Notes: a model not told the origin generated them from the letters alone. A stretch of DNA of 64,000 nucleotides from Burkholderiales bacterium RIFCSPLOWO2_12_FULL_65_40 (GCA_001770955.1 MESL01000011.1:1-64000); one strand, 5' to 3'; counted from the first letter of the stretch, positions 1-8,274 are shown. Made by a program: numbers and translations.

Positions 1-1
1 C

Positions 2-61
2 ATGCTCAACGCGATCGCTAAACACGGCACCCCCTGGAATCCAGCCCTGCATCGCGCTTGA
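2..61 (+). other. possible 3' end of a gene entering from the left
   Basis: A reading frame is open from the window edge and closes at a TGA at 59-61. Only about 19 codons are visible, too few to recognise a family. It may be the C-terminus of an upstream gene, or chance. The rest of 62-243 shows no convincing gene, only a dispersed repeat. Confidence 0.2.
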
Positions 62-101
62 CTTTCAAGACGGTTGCTTCTCTGGCATCGCTGCGCGATG
101 C

Positions 102-188
102 GGAAGGGGGACGCCACCCGCGCACGCAAGCGAAGCGCAGCATCCGCAGCTTGGCGGCCCTTGCGCGGTGGCCGCTGGCCTGGGCCGC
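102..188. repeat. dispersed intergenic repeat, copy 1
   Basis: This stretch shares two blocks with 24153-24220: GGAAGGGGGACGCC at the left and GGCGGCCCTTGCGCGG followed by CTGGCCTGGGC at the right. The middle is longer here. Both copies lie between genes, so this looks like a non-coding dispersed repeat family and not a gene. Confidence 0.6.
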
Positions 189-243
189 GAGAGAACAAAG
201 CACGAAACCGTATCCAACCCCGCCCAACCCGCGCCAATGCTTG

Positions 244-265
244 CGCATAAGCTTATTCGCATAAG
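244..265 (+). promoter_or_regulatory. CysB-like binding site upstream of the sulfur operon
   Basis: The octamer CGCATAAG occurs twice, at 244-251 and 258-265, 14 bp apart, with an inverted CTTAT half-site between them (ATAAGCTTAT is a perfect palindrome at 247-256). ATAAG/CTTAT half-sites are typical of CysB, the LysR-type activator of sulfate assimilation. It sits about 55 bp before the first gene of the cys cluster. The assignment to CysB is inference from motif and position. Confidence 0.45.
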
Positions 266-319
266 GGAAGCACGAAACAATCGTTTGTTTTTATATGCTG
301 GCCGCCTACATTCGCAGCC

Positions 320-1123
320 ATGCATGATTTCGCGTTCATTTTTGCGGGTTTCGCTGTCGGCCTGATCGTCGGCCTGACGGGCGTAGGCGGCGGCTCGCTG
401 ATGACGCCCGTGCTCATCTTCTTCTTCGGCGTGAAACCCCACCTGGCCATCGGCACCGACCTGCTGTTCGCCGCCTTCACCAAGCTCGGCGGCACCGTGA
501 GCATGGCGCGCCAGCGCCTGGTGCCCTGGCGCGTGGTGGGCCTGCTGTGCGCCGGCAGCATTCCGGCGGCACTCGGCTCGCTGTGGCTGCTGCACCGCAT
601 GGGACCGGCCACCGAGCGCGTGCAGCACCTCATGACGAGCACGCTGGGCGCCGCCCTGCTGCTCACGGCCGCTGCCATGCTCTACAAGGTGCTGGCCTTC
701 TCGCCCCAGCGCCAGGCCATCGAACTGGCCGCGCGCCGCGCCAATGCCGCCAACGCCACCGATCCGCGCCACTGGAGCCTGCCGGTGCTGCTGGGCGCGG
801 TCATCGGCACCCTGGTCACCTTCACCTCGGTGGGCGCGGGCGCCATCGGCGTCACGGTGCTGCTGCTGGTGTTTCCGCACCTGCCGCTGCCGCGTATCAT
901 CGCCGCCGACATCGCCTACGCCGTGCCGCTGACGCTGGTGGCGGGCCTCGGCCACGCCTCGCTGGGCTCGGTGGACTGGCCACTGCTGGCCCAGTTGCTG
1001 GTGGGCTCGCTGCCCGGCATCTGGCTGGGCTCGCGCCTGATCTCCCGCACCCCCGAGCGTCTGATCCGCTCGGCGCTTTCCGTACTGCTCGCCTGGGCGG
1101 GCGCCAAACTGGTTTTGATTTAA
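320..1123 (+). CDS. TauE/SafE (TSUP) family membrane transporter
   Basis: A 267-residue polytopic protein with about eight hydrophobic segments and the glycine-rich TSUP motif GLTGVGGGSLMTP at about residues 18-30. A second copy of the half-repeat with VTFTSVGAGAIGV follows around residues 168-180. TSUP proteins move sulfite, sulfoacetate or other organosulfur anions across the inner membrane. Its place 25 bp before the sulfite reductase gene makes sulfite export, or import of a sulfur anion, the likely job. The length fits the family. The substrate is inferred only from context. Confidence 0.88.
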   Translation: MHDFAFIFAGFAVGLIVGLTGVGGGSLMTPVLIFFFGVKPHLAIGTDLLFAAFTKLGGTVSMARQRLVPWRVVGLLCAGSIPAALGSLWLLHRMGPATERVQHLMTSTLGAALLLTAAAMLYKVLAFSPQRQAIELAARRANAANATDPRHWSLPVLLGAVIGTLVTFTSVGAGAIGVTVLLLVFPHLPLPRIIAADIAYAVPLTLVAGLGHASLGSVDWPLLAQLLVGSLPGIWLGSRLISRTPERLIRSALSVLLAWAGAKLVLI

Positions 1124-1148
1124 GTCTCGGCAAAGAGACCTTCCCACC

Positions 1149-2987
1149 ATGTACCAATACACCGATTTCGACCACCAGTTCATCCAGTTGCGCGCCCAGC
1201 AGTTCCGCGACCAGCTCGAACGCTGGCAGGCAGGCAAGCTCGGCGAAGACGAGTTCAAGCCCCTGCGCCTGCAAAACGGCTGGTATGTGCAACGCTACGC
1301 GCCCATGCTGCGCGTGGCCGTGCCCTATGGCGAGCTCTCCAGCCAGCAGCTGCGCGTGCTGGCGCGCGTGGCGCGCGAGTACGACCAGCCCGACGCGGCC
1401 CTGCTGGCCGAGGCCCAGGCCACGCAAGAGAAGCTGGGCGACATCCCGCTGCACGACGGCCGCCGCATCGGCACGAAGCTGAAGTACGGCTACGGCCACT
1501 TCACCACGCGCACCAACGTGCAGTTCAACTGGATTCCGCTGTCCAAGGCCGCCGACGTGATGGACCTGCTGGCCACCGTGAACCTGCACGGCATCCAGAC
1601 CAGCGGCAACTGCATCCGCAACATCAACAGCGACGCGCTGGCCGGCATTGCCGAGGACGAGATCGCCGACCCGCGCCCGTTCTGCGAAATCCTGCGCCAG
1701 TGGAGCACGCTGCACCCCGAGTTCGCCTTTCTGCCGCGCAAGTTCAAGATCTCGATCAACGGCGCACGCGAAGACCGCGCCGCGCTGGGGTGGTACGACG
1801 TGGGCCTGCAGCTCGTGAAGAACGACGCGGGCGAGCTCGGCTTCAAGGTGCGCGTGGGCGGCGGCATGGGCCGCACCCCCACCATCAGCCCGGTGCTGCG
1901 CGAGTTCCTGCCCTGGAACCAGCTCATGAACTACCTGGAGGCCGTGATCCGCGTCTACAACCGCTACGGCCGCCGCGACAACTCCTGGAAGGCGCGCATC
2001 AAGATTCTGGTGAAGGCCGAAGGCCAGGCCTACATCGACCAGGTCGACGAAGAGTTCCGCCAGATCGTCGAGGTGGAAGGCGGCCCGCACACCATCACCC
2101 AGGCCGAACTCGACCGCGTGACCGCCTCCTTCCAGGAGCCGGCCCTTGATCTGCGCCCCTCGGACGCCGAGGCCGAGACCCTGGCCCTGCTGCGCACCGC
2201 CTCGGACGAAGACTCGGAATTTGGCCGCTGGATGCACCGCAACGTGCTGCCGCACCGCCAGCCGCAACTGCGCGCCGTGGTGCTGTCGTTCAAGCGCCTG
2301 GGCTACGCCCCCGGCGACGCCACTGCCGACCAGATGGACGCCGCCGCCGAGCTGGCCGACCGCTTCTCGGCCGGCGAGCTGCGCGTGACGCACGAGCAGA
2401 ACCTGGTGCTGCCCTGGGTGCGCCGCGACCAGCTGCCCGCGCTGTACAAGGCCGCGCGCGCGCTGGGCCTGGCCAAGCCCAACATCGGCCTGCTGACCGA
2501 CATGATCGCCTGCCCCGGCGGCGACTTCTGCTCGCTGGCCAACGCCCGCTCGCTGCCCATCGCCGAAGCCATCACCGAGCGCTACCAGGACCTGGACGAG
2601 CTGTTCGACCTGGGCGAGATCGACCTGCACATCAGCGGCTGCATCAACAGCTGCGGCCACCACCACAGCGGCCACATCGGCATCCTGGGCGTGGACAAGG
2701 ACGGCAAGGAGTGGTACCAGATCACGCTGGGCGGTGCCGATGGCTCGCACCTGTCGGGCCCGGCAGCGCCTGGCAAGATCATCGGCCCCTCGTTCAGCGC
2801 CGCCGAGGTACCGGGCGTGATCGAAGCCCTGCTCACCACCTACCGCGCCCTGCGCCAGCAGTTGCCCGACCACTCGCAAGGCCCGAAGTACGAGCACTTC
2901 ATCGACACCGTGCGCCGCGTGGGCATCGACCCCTTCAAGGCCGCCGCCAACGCCGTGCGCCTGCCCTCCACCGCCATTTCCGCCTGA
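1149..2987 (+). CDS. cysI: sulfite reductase hemoprotein (nitrite/sulfite reductase family)
   Basis: A 612-residue siroheme/4Fe-4S enzyme that reduces sulfite to sulfide in cysteine biosynthesis. The four cluster ligands are visible as C455-x5-C461 (CPGGDFC) and C498-x3-C502 (SGCINSCG). Two ferredoxin-like half-domains with NGAREDR- and LGGADGSHL-type substrate loops surround them. There is no CysJ flavoprotein gene beside it, so electrons may come from another reductase or a ferredoxin; a ferredoxin gene lies downstream at 6701. The sulfur context argues for sulfite and not nitrite. It is followed 15 bp later by a DUF934 gene, a common betaproteobacterial arrangement. Confidence 0.95.
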   Translation: MYQYTDFDHQFIQLRAQQFRDQLERWQAGKLGEDEFKPLRLQNGWYVQRYAPMLRVAVPYGELSSQQLRVLARVAREYDQPDAALLAEAQATQEKLGDIPLHDGRRIGTKLKYGYGHFTTRTNVQFNWIPLSKAADVMDLLATVNLHGIQTSGNCIRNINSDALAGIAEDEIADPRPFCEILRQWSTLHPEFAFLPRKFKISINGAREDRAALGWYDVGLQLVKNDAGELGFKVRVGGGMGRTPTISPVLREFLPWNQLMNYLEAVIRVYNRYGRRDNSWKARIKILVKAEGQAYIDQVDEEFRQIVEVEGGPHTITQAELDRVTASFQEPALDLRPSDAEAETLALLRTASDEDSEFGRWMHRNVLPHRQPQLRAVVLSFKRLGYAPGDATADQMDAAAELADRFSAGELRVTHEQNLVLPWVRRDQLPALYKAARALGLAKPNIGLLTDMIACPGGDFCSLANARSLPIAEAITERYQDLDELFDLGEIDLHISGCINSCGHHHSGHIGILGVDKDGKEWYQITLGGADGSHLSGPAAPGKIIGPSFSAAEVPGVIEALLTTYRALRQQLPDHSQGPKYEHFIDTVRRVGIDPFKAAANAVRLPSTAISA

Positions 2988-3000
2988 GCCCCGAGAAATA

Positions 3001-3056
3001 CTATGAAAATCATAGCTAATAGCGCCCACCAGACAAGCGTTGAAGGGCAAAAAATC
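3001..3056 (+). repeat. GCTAT-type dispersed repeat (copy 1), coding
   Basis: The element starts with the hairpin CTATGA-AAA-TCATAG, continues with CTAATAGCGC, then an AAGCGTTGAAGGGCAAAAA tail. It overlaps the start of the DUF934 gene, and the ATG at 3003 lies inside its hairpin. It matches nine other copies in this window (listed separately). Confidence 0.75.
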
Positions 3057-3383
3057 ATTGATTTGCCAAACGATGCCGACCCGCTGACCCTGGACCTCGC
3101 GGGCGTGGCACGCATCGACCTGCACTTCCCCAAGTTCAGCGACGGCCGCGCCTTCAGCCAGGCGCGCCTGCTGCGCCAGCGCCTGAAGTTTGCAGGCGAA
3201 ATCCGCGCCACCGGCGACGTGCTGATCGACCAGCTTGTGCAGATGGCGCGCTGCGGCTTCGACGTGGCCGTGCTGCGCGAGGGCGTGGACCTGGCCGACG
3301 CACAGCGCCAGTTCGACCGGTTCAGTGCCTTCTACCAGGGCGACGTGCTGCACCCGCAACCCCACTTCGCGAGGGCCGCATGA
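3003..3383 (+). CDS. DUF934 family protein of the sulfite reductase cluster
   Basis: A 126-residue soluble protein of the DUF934 family, found next to cysI/cysH in many proteobacteria and presumed to be an accessory of sulfite reduction; its biochemical role is not established. The conserved core starts near residue 25 and includes HFPKFSDGRAFSQARLLR and GDVLIDQL. The first ~20 residues (MKIIANSAHQTSVEGQK) are encoded by a dispersed repeat, so the start codon comes from the repeat. The 3' end overlaps cysH by 4 bp (ATGA), so the two are translationally coupled. Confidence 0.9.
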   Translation: MKIIANSAHQTSVEGQKIIDLPNDADPLTLDLAGVARIDLHFPKFSDGRAFSQARLLRQRLKFAGEIRATGDVLIDQLVQMARCGFDVAVLREGVDLADAQRQFDRFSAFYQGDVLHPQPHFARAA

Positions 3384-4231
3384 CCGGCGCCAGCTCACTT
3401 CTGGGCGGGCGCGGCGCGCCTGCCAAAGCCACCGAACTCAACGCGCGTGCCAGCAGCGACTTCACCGCCAAGCTGACCGAGACACAGGCCCTGCTGCGCC
3501 AGGCTGCCGCGCTGGGCGAGGTGACGCAGGCCTCCAGCCTGGGCGCCGAGGACGTGGTCATCACCCACCTCATCAACGCGCTGGCGCTCGACATCCCCGT
3601 GTTCGTGCTGGAGACCGGCGCGCTGCACACCGAGACCCTGGCACTGCTGGAACGCACCGAGGCCCACTCGCGCGCACCCGTGCAGGTGTACCGCCCGCAG
3701 CACGAAGCCGTGATTCACTTCATCCGCGACCACGGCCAGGACGCGATGTACCGCAGCATCGAGCTGCGCAAGGCCTGCTGCCAGGTGCGCAAGATGGAAC
3801 CGCTGGCGCGCGCGCTGGCCGGCAAGAAGGGCTGGATCACCGGCCTGCGCCGCGAACAGTCGAATGCCCGCGCCGAGGTGCCACTCATCGACACCAGCGA
3901 AGTCGCCACCAAAGGATTGAGCAAGTTCAACCCGCTGGCCAACTGGACCTGGGGCGACGTGTGGCACTACATCGCCCAGAATGGCGTGGACTACAACCCG
4001 CTGCACGACCAGTTCTTCCCCAGCATCGGCTGCGCGCCCTGCACCCGCGCCGTGACGCTGGGCGAGGATTTCCGCTCTGGCAGATGGTGGTGGGAAAGCG
4101 AGGATGCCAAAGAATGCGGCTTGCACGTCAAGTCGCATTCCGGTGCGGCAGCACCGGCGGCGCAAGCCGCTGCATCCGAAGCTTCGGCGCAGGCTCATGC
4201 CGCCGCAGGCGGCGTGAAGGTCACGCAGTGA
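3380..4231 (+). CDS. cysH: phosphoadenylyl/adenylyl-sulfate reductase (thioredoxin-dependent)
   Basis: A 283-residue PAPS/APS reductase producing sulfite from activated sulfate. C133-C134 (KACCQVRK) and C218-x2-C221 (SIGCAPC) are the 4Fe-4S ligands that mark the APS-reductase type. C246 in KECGLHV is the catalytic cysteine on the mobile C-terminal tail, which attacks the substrate sulfur. The absence of a cysC kinase gene in the cluster fits direct APS use. Family members usually end soon after the ECGLH motif. Here about 32 Ala-rich residues follow, and a second, out-of-frame copy of the tail lies downstream (4246-4305). Confidence 0.95.
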   Translation: MTGASSLLGGRGAPAKATELNARASSDFTAKLTETQALLRQAAALGEVTQASSLGAEDVVITHLINALALDIPVFVLETGALHTETLALLERTEAHSRAPVQVYRPQHEAVIHFIRDHGQDAMYRSIELRKACCQVRKMEPLARALAGKKGWITGLRREQSNARAEVPLIDTSEVATKGLSKFNPLANWTWGDVWHYIAQNGVDYNPLHDQFFPSIGCAPCTRAVTLGEDFRSGRWWWESEDAKECGLHVKSHSGAAAPAAQAAASEASAQAHAAAGGVKVTQ

Positions 4232-4245
4232 CCGGCCGAAGCCAG

Positions 4246-4305
4246 GATGAGGCCGCAAAAGAATGCGGCCTGCATGTCAAACAGAACAAGGAAGCCGTCG
4301 CATGA
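4246..4305 (+). pseudogene. out-of-frame second copy of the CysH catalytic tail
   Basis: Read in frame 1, one frame off from cysH, this stretch encodes DEAAKECGLHVKQNKEAVA and a stop (4303-4305) that overlaps the cysD ATG in an ATGA pattern. It matches the in-frame tail at 4101-4135. Within GLHVK the three nucleotide differences (TTG/CTG, CAC/CAT, AAG/AAA) are all synonymous. This may be the ancestral cysH end, separated from the gene by a partial duplication or a frameshift. Confidence 0.6.
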
Positions 4306-5234
4306 ACGCCCGCATTGATACCTCCACGCTGAGCCACCTCAGCAACCGCCACCTCGACGCGCTGGAAGAAGAAACCATCTTCATCCTGCGCGAAGTGGCC
4401 GCCGCCTTCGAGCGCCCCACCCTGTTGTTCTCGGGCGGCAAGGATTCGCTCGTCATGCTCAAGTGCGCCGAGAAGGCCTTTGGCGCGGGCCGCATTCCCT
4501 ACCCGCTGCTCATGATCGACACGGGCCACAACTTCCCCGAGGTGACCGACTTCCGCGATTTCCGCGCCAAGGAACTGGGCGCCGAACTGATCGTGCGCAG
4601 TGTCGAGGATTCGATGGCGCGCGGCACCGTGCGCCTGGCGCACCCGGGCGAGAGCCGCAACGTGCACCAGTCGGTCACGCTCCTGGAGGCCATCGAAGAA
4701 TTCCGCTTCGACGCGCTGATCGGTGGCGCCCGCCGCGACGAGGAAAAAGCCCGCGCCAAGGAGCGCATCTTCAGCCACCGCGACAGCTTCGGTCAATGGC
4801 AACCCAAGGCCCAGCGCCCCGAGCTGTGGACGCTGTTCAACACCCGCCTGCAGCCCGGCGAGCACTTCCGCGTGTTCCCCATCAGCAACTGGACCGAGCT
4901 GGACGTGTGGCAGTACATCGACCGCGAGCAGATTGCCCTGCCCTCGCTGTACTACACCCACCAACGCCAGGTGGTCGAGCGCAAGGGCCTGCTCGTGCCC
5001 GTGACCGAACTCACCCCGCCGCGCGAGGGCGAGGTGGTGGAAACGCGCGACGTGCGCTTCCGCACCGTGGGCGACATCACCTGCACCTGCCCCGTGGAGA
5101 GCCCCGCCGCCACGGCCGCCGACATCGTGATCGAGACCCTGGCCGCCGACGTGAGCGAGCGCGGCGCCACGCGCATGGACGACAAGACCTCCGACGCATC
5201 GATGGAAAAGCGCAAGAAAGACGGGTACTTCTGA
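4302..5234 (+). CDS. cysD: sulfate adenylyltransferase subunit 2
   Basis: A 310-residue catalytic subunit of ATP sulfurylase, which makes APS and pyrophosphate from ATP and sulfate. The PP-loop SGGKDS lies at about residues 45-50, and the C-terminus MEKRKKDGYF is typical of CysD. I chose the ATG at 4302 because it starts directly at the conserved N-terminus (MNARIDTSTLSHL); a longer in-frame start at 4263 would add residues coming from the cysH-tail remnant. The stop overlaps the cysN start (TGATG), consistent with a CysD-CysN heterodimer made in equal amounts. Confidence 0.95.
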   Translation: MNARIDTSTLSHLSNRHLDALEEETIFILREVAAAFERPTLLFSGGKDSLVMLKCAEKAFGAGRIPYPLLMIDTGHNFPEVTDFRDFRAKELGAELIVRSVEDSMARGTVRLAHPGESRNVHQSVTLLEAIEEFRFDALIGGARRDEEKARAKERIFSHRDSFGQWQPKAQRPELWTLFNTRLQPGEHFRVFPISNWTELDVWQYIDREQIALPSLYYTHQRQVVERKGLLVPVTELTPPREGEVVETRDVRFRTVGDITCTCPVESPAATAADIVIETLAADVSERGATRMDDKTSDASMEKRKKDGYF

Positions 5235-6598
5235 TGACCACTATGAATTCGATAGCTGCCAGCGCAATACCAGCAAGCGTAAACGGCACAAATGACCATA
5301 TCTCTGCACTGAAGTTCATTACCTGCGGCAGCGTGGACGACGGCAAGAGCACGCTGATCGGCCGCCTGCTGGTGGACAGCAAGGCTGTGCTGCAAGACCA
5401 CCTGGCAGGGGTGCAGCGCCAGGGCGAGACCGACCTGGCGCTGCTGACCGACGGCCTCTCGGCCGAGCGCGAGCAGGGCATCACCATCGACGTCGCCTAC
5501 CGCTACTTCGCCACCGAAGAGCGCAAGTTCATCATTGGCGACGCGCCGGGCCACGAGCAGTACACGCGCAACATGGTCACGGCTGCCAGCAGCGCCGACG
5601 CCGCCGTGGTGCTGGTGGACGCCACCAAGCTCGACTGGAAGAACGCCCAGCTCGCCTTGCTGCCGCAAACGCGCCGCCACAGCCTGCTGGCGCACCTGCT
5701 GCGCGTGCATTCGCTGGTGTTTGCCGTGAACAAGCTCGACGCCGTGGAAGACCCGCAAACCGCCTTCGCGCACATCGGCGCCGCGCTGGCGCGCTTCGCG
5801 CAGGACGCCGGCATCCAGGTGGCCGCCACCGTGCCCGTCTCCGCCCTCAAGGGCTGGAACGTGGTGGATGCCCAACCCGGCTGGTGCGGCTACGAAGGCC
5901 CGAGCCTGCTGCAGATCCTCGAACTGCTGCCCAACACCCCGGCCGACACGGGCCTGCCGCTGGCCTTCCCGGTGCAGTGGGTGGAAAAGTTCTCGTCTTC
6001 GTCCGACACCTCGCAGGGCCGCCGCGTGTTCTGGGGCCGTGTGGCCGCAGGCAACGTGCAGCCGGGCGCCCCCGTGCAGATTTTCCCCAGCGGCCAGCGC
6101 GCCAGCGTGGCCCAGGTGCTCGACCATGCACGCCGCCCCATGGGCGTGGACGCAGGCCAGAGCGCGGGCATCGTGCTCGACCGCGAGGTGGACGTCTCGC
6201 GCGGCGACTGGATCATGGCCGCCCCCACCGAAGCTGCCGCCGCCGAGGACGACTTCGACACCCCCGCCCTCGTGCCTGCCTGGCCGGGCCGCCGCGACAT
6301 CAGCGCCACCGTGGCCTGGATGGACAACGAACCCCTGGTGGCAGGCCGCGTGTACTGGGCGCTGCACGGTCACCGCTGGGTCAAGGCCAAGGTCAAGCGC
6401 GTGGTGCACAAGCTCGACATCAACACCCTGGCCGAGGAAGACGCCAGCCAGCTCGACCCCAACGCCATCGGCCACATCGAATTGCTGCTGCAGGAACCCC
6501 TGCCCGCAGCACCGTTTGGCCAGGCGCGCGTGCTCGGTTCGCTGATTCTGGTGGACACCGCAAGCCACGCCACGGCCGGCGCGGTGCTGGTGAATTGA
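5234..6598 (+). CDS. cysN: sulfate adenylyltransferase subunit 1 (GTPase)
   Basis: A 454-residue EF-Tu-like GTPase that drives APS synthesis by CysD through GTP hydrolysis. The G1 P-loop GSVDDGKS is at residues 32-39, G3 is DAPGHEQY and G4 is NKLD, followed by beta-barrel domains. There is no C-terminal APS kinase (CysC) domain, in keeping with the APS-reductase type CysH upstream. The first ~20 residues (MTTMNSIAASAIPASVNG) come from a dispersed repeat; the family-conserved region begins only at ALKFITCGSVDDG. A second ATG at 5243, inside the repeat, is an alternative start. Confidence 0.95.
   Translation: MTTMNSIAASAIPASVNGTNDHISALKFITCGSVDDGKSTLIGRLLVDSKAVLQDHLAGVQRQGETDLALLTDGLSAEREQGITIDVAYRYFATEERKFIIGDAPGHEQYTRNMVTAASSADAAVVLVDATKLDWKNAQLALLPQTRRHSLLAHLLRVHSLVFAVNKLDAVEDPQTAFAHIGAALARFAQDAGIQVAATVPVSALKGWNVVDAQPGWCGYEGPSLLQILELLPNTPADTGLPLAFPVQWVEKFSSSSDTSQGRRVFWGRVAAGNVQPGAPVQIFPSGQRASVAQVLDHARRPMGVDAGQSAGIVLDREVDVSRGDWIMAAPTEAAAAEDDFDTPALVPAWPGRRDISATVAWMDNEPLVAGRVYWALHGHRWVKAKVKRVVHKLDINTLAEEDASQLDPNAIGHIELLLQEPLPAAPFGQARVLGSLILVDTASHATAGAVLVN
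5241..5294 (+). repeat. GCTAT-type dispersed repeat (copy 2), coding
   Basis: CTAT-GAATTCG-ATAG hairpin, then CTGCCAGCGC, then CAAGCGTAAACGGCACAAAT. It is translated as the N-terminus of CysN. The reading phase is the same as in the DUF934 copy (ATG-AAn-...-ATA-GC), giving a related peptide. Confidence 0.7.
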
Positions 6599-6624
6599 CC
6601 CTCGTCACGCTTTTCCATTGGATT

Positions 6625-6652
6625 GGCAGGGCTGCATCCCGCTAGCCCTGCC
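6625..6652 (+). terminator. stem-loop at the end of the cys operon
   Basis: GGCAGGGCT (6625-6633) and AGCCCTGCC (6644-6652) form a perfect 9-bp stem with a 10-nt loop, 26 bp after the cysN stop. No T-run follows, so it may be a Rho-assisted terminator or an mRNA 3' stabiliser. It separates the sulfur operon from fdxA. Confidence 0.5.
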
Positions 6653-6700
6653 ACACCCCGTAAAATCAAGGGTGTTCCCTGATTCCCACAAAACACTGCC

Positions 6701-7030
6701 ATGACCCACGTCGTTTCCGAAAACTGCATCAAGTGCAAATACACCGATTGTGTGGACGTGTGTCCCGTCGACTGCTTCGTCGAAGGCCCGAACATGCTGG
6801 TCATCAACCCGGACGAGTGCATCGACTGCGCCGTCTGCGTGCCTGAGTGCCCGGCCAACGCCATCTTTGCCGAAGAAGACTTGCCCCCCACCGAGCTGGC
6901 TTTCATCAAGATCAACGCCGATCTGACCAACGCCCCCGGCTGGAAGCCGATCACCAAGCGCAAGGCCGCCCTGCCCGACGCCGACGAGTGGAACGGCCAG
7001 CCGGGCAAGGTCCGGGACCTGCAGCGCTGA
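6701..7030 (+). CDS. fdxA: 7Fe ferredoxin (3Fe-4S / 4Fe-4S)
   Basis: A 109-residue seven-iron ferredoxin of the Azotobacter FdI type. The N-terminal half has the cysteine pattern [17 protein letters not shown], and the second cluster binding motif is [12 protein letters not shown]. The C-terminal ~45 residues ([16 protein letters not shown]) are the usual extension of this family. It carries electrons between soluble oxidoreductases in the cytoplasm. The next gene encodes a ferredoxin-NADP reductase, its probable partner. Confidence 0.95.
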   Translation: MTHVVSENCIKCKYTDCVDVCPVDCFVEGPNMLVINPDECIDCAVCVPECPANAIFAEEDLPPTELAFIKINADLTNAPGWKPITKRKAALPDADEWNGQPGKVRDLQR

Positions 7031-7067
7031 TCGCGCCCGAGGCGCCGTTACTCCCGCGCCCCACCGC

Positions 7068-8135
7068 TTGAACACCGCCACCCCACTCCCGGCCCCCACC
7101 ACCGTTGACGCCATCGTCATCGGCGCAGGGCCTGTCGGCCTTTTCCAGGTGTTCCAGCTCGGCCTGCACGGCCTGCGCGCCCACGTCATCGACGCCCTGC
7201 CCCACCCCGGCGGCCAGTGCGCCGAGCTGTACGGCGACAAACCCATCTACGACATCCCCGCCGTCCAGGCCTGCACCGGGCACGAACTGGTGCAGCGCCT
7301 GCGGGCGCAAATCCAGCCCTTCGCCCCCACGCTCCACCTCGGCCAGCAGGTGGACACCGTACAGGCGTTGCCCGAAGGCGGATTCCTCGTCGGCACCGCG
7401 CAGGGCACGCGGCTGCAGGCACGCGCCGTGTTCATCGCCACCGGCGTGGGGGCCTTCGTGCCGCGCACTCTCAAGCTCCCCGGCCTGGAGGCCCATGAGG
7501 GCAACCAACTGCGTTACCGCCTGGACGAAGGCACCCACCTCGCCGGCCAGCGCGTGGTGGTGCATGGCGGCGACGAACCCGCCGTGCAACAGGCCATTGC
7601 CTGCGCCACCGCCCCCGAAGCCCTGCGCCCTGCCCACACCACCCTGCAGCACCGCCGCGACGTGTTCGACGCCCCGCCCGCCCTGCTGGAAGAGTTGCAG
7701 GCCCTGCGCACGGCCGGCCGCATCGAGGTCGCCATCGGCGTGGCCGGCGGCATCGTCGAAGAGCAAGGGCGCCTGACCGCCCTGGAGCTGACCACACCCG
7801 AAGGAACGCAGCTGCGCCTGCCGCTGGACCTGCTGCTCGTGCGCCTGGGCCTGGTGCCGCGCCTCGGCCCCATCACCGAATGGGGTCTGGCGCTGGAGCG
7901 CAAGCAGCTCGTGGTGGACACCGCCACCTTCGCCACCAGCGTGCCCGGCATCCACGCCGTGGGCGACGCCATCACCTACCCCGGCAAGCGCAAGCTCATC
8001 CTGAGCGGCTTCCACGAAGCGACGCTGGCCGCCTTCGGCGCGGCGGAATGGCTGGCGGGGCACAAGCTGCCGCTGGAGTACACGACCAGCAGCGCCCTGC
8101 TGCAGCAGCGCCTGGGCGTGCAACAGACCTTCTGA
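7068..8135 (+). CDS. ferredoxin-NADP reductase, thioredoxin reductase-like
   Basis: A 355-residue FAD/NAD(P)-binding protein with an N-terminal dinucleotide fold (IGAGPVGL at about residues 18-25), a GGQCAELYG loop and a C-terminal GDAITYPGKRKL FAD-binding segment. It lacks the CxxC redox pair of thioredoxin reductase, which marks the TrxR-like ferredoxin-NADP reductases. The only sensible start is a TTG at 7068, because no ATG lies ahead of the Rossmann fold; this suggests modest translation. Its location 37 bp after fdxA supports electron exchange between NADPH and that ferredoxin. Confidence 0.88.
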   Translation: MNTATPLPAPTTVDAIVIGAGPVGLFQVFQLGLHGLRAHVIDALPHPGGQCAELYGDKPIYDIPAVQACTGHELVQRLRAQIQPFAPTLHLGQQVDTVQALPEGGFLVGTAQGTRLQARAVFIATGVGAFVPRTLKLPGLEAHEGNQLRYRLDEGTHLAGQRVVVHGGDEPAVQQAIACATAPEALRPAHTTLQHRRDVFDAPPALLEELQALRTAGRIEVAIGVAGGIVEEQGRLTALELTTPEGTQLRLPLDLLLVRLGLVPRLGPITEWGLALERKQLVVDTATFATSVPGIHAVGDAITYPGKRKLILSGFHEATLAAFGAAEWLAGHKLPLEYTTSSALLQQRLGVQQTF

Positions 8136-8274
8136 AGGCTCCGGGGCTGACCTGGGCCCCACAAACCTCAAAAACCATAGCGCATGACGCAGGTTTGGCG
8201 TGCATTGATGCAGATTTTTTGCACCTTCTGTGCCGGGTAAAATTGCAGATGAATAACAATTTGATACATTCGTG

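Noticed and set aside
897-3398. Very long open frame on the minus strand opposite cysI
   Set aside because: The plus strand encodes clear CysI and DUF934 proteins. The antisense product is His/Gly/Ala/Val-rich low-complexity sequence, as expected from a high-GC antisense frame.
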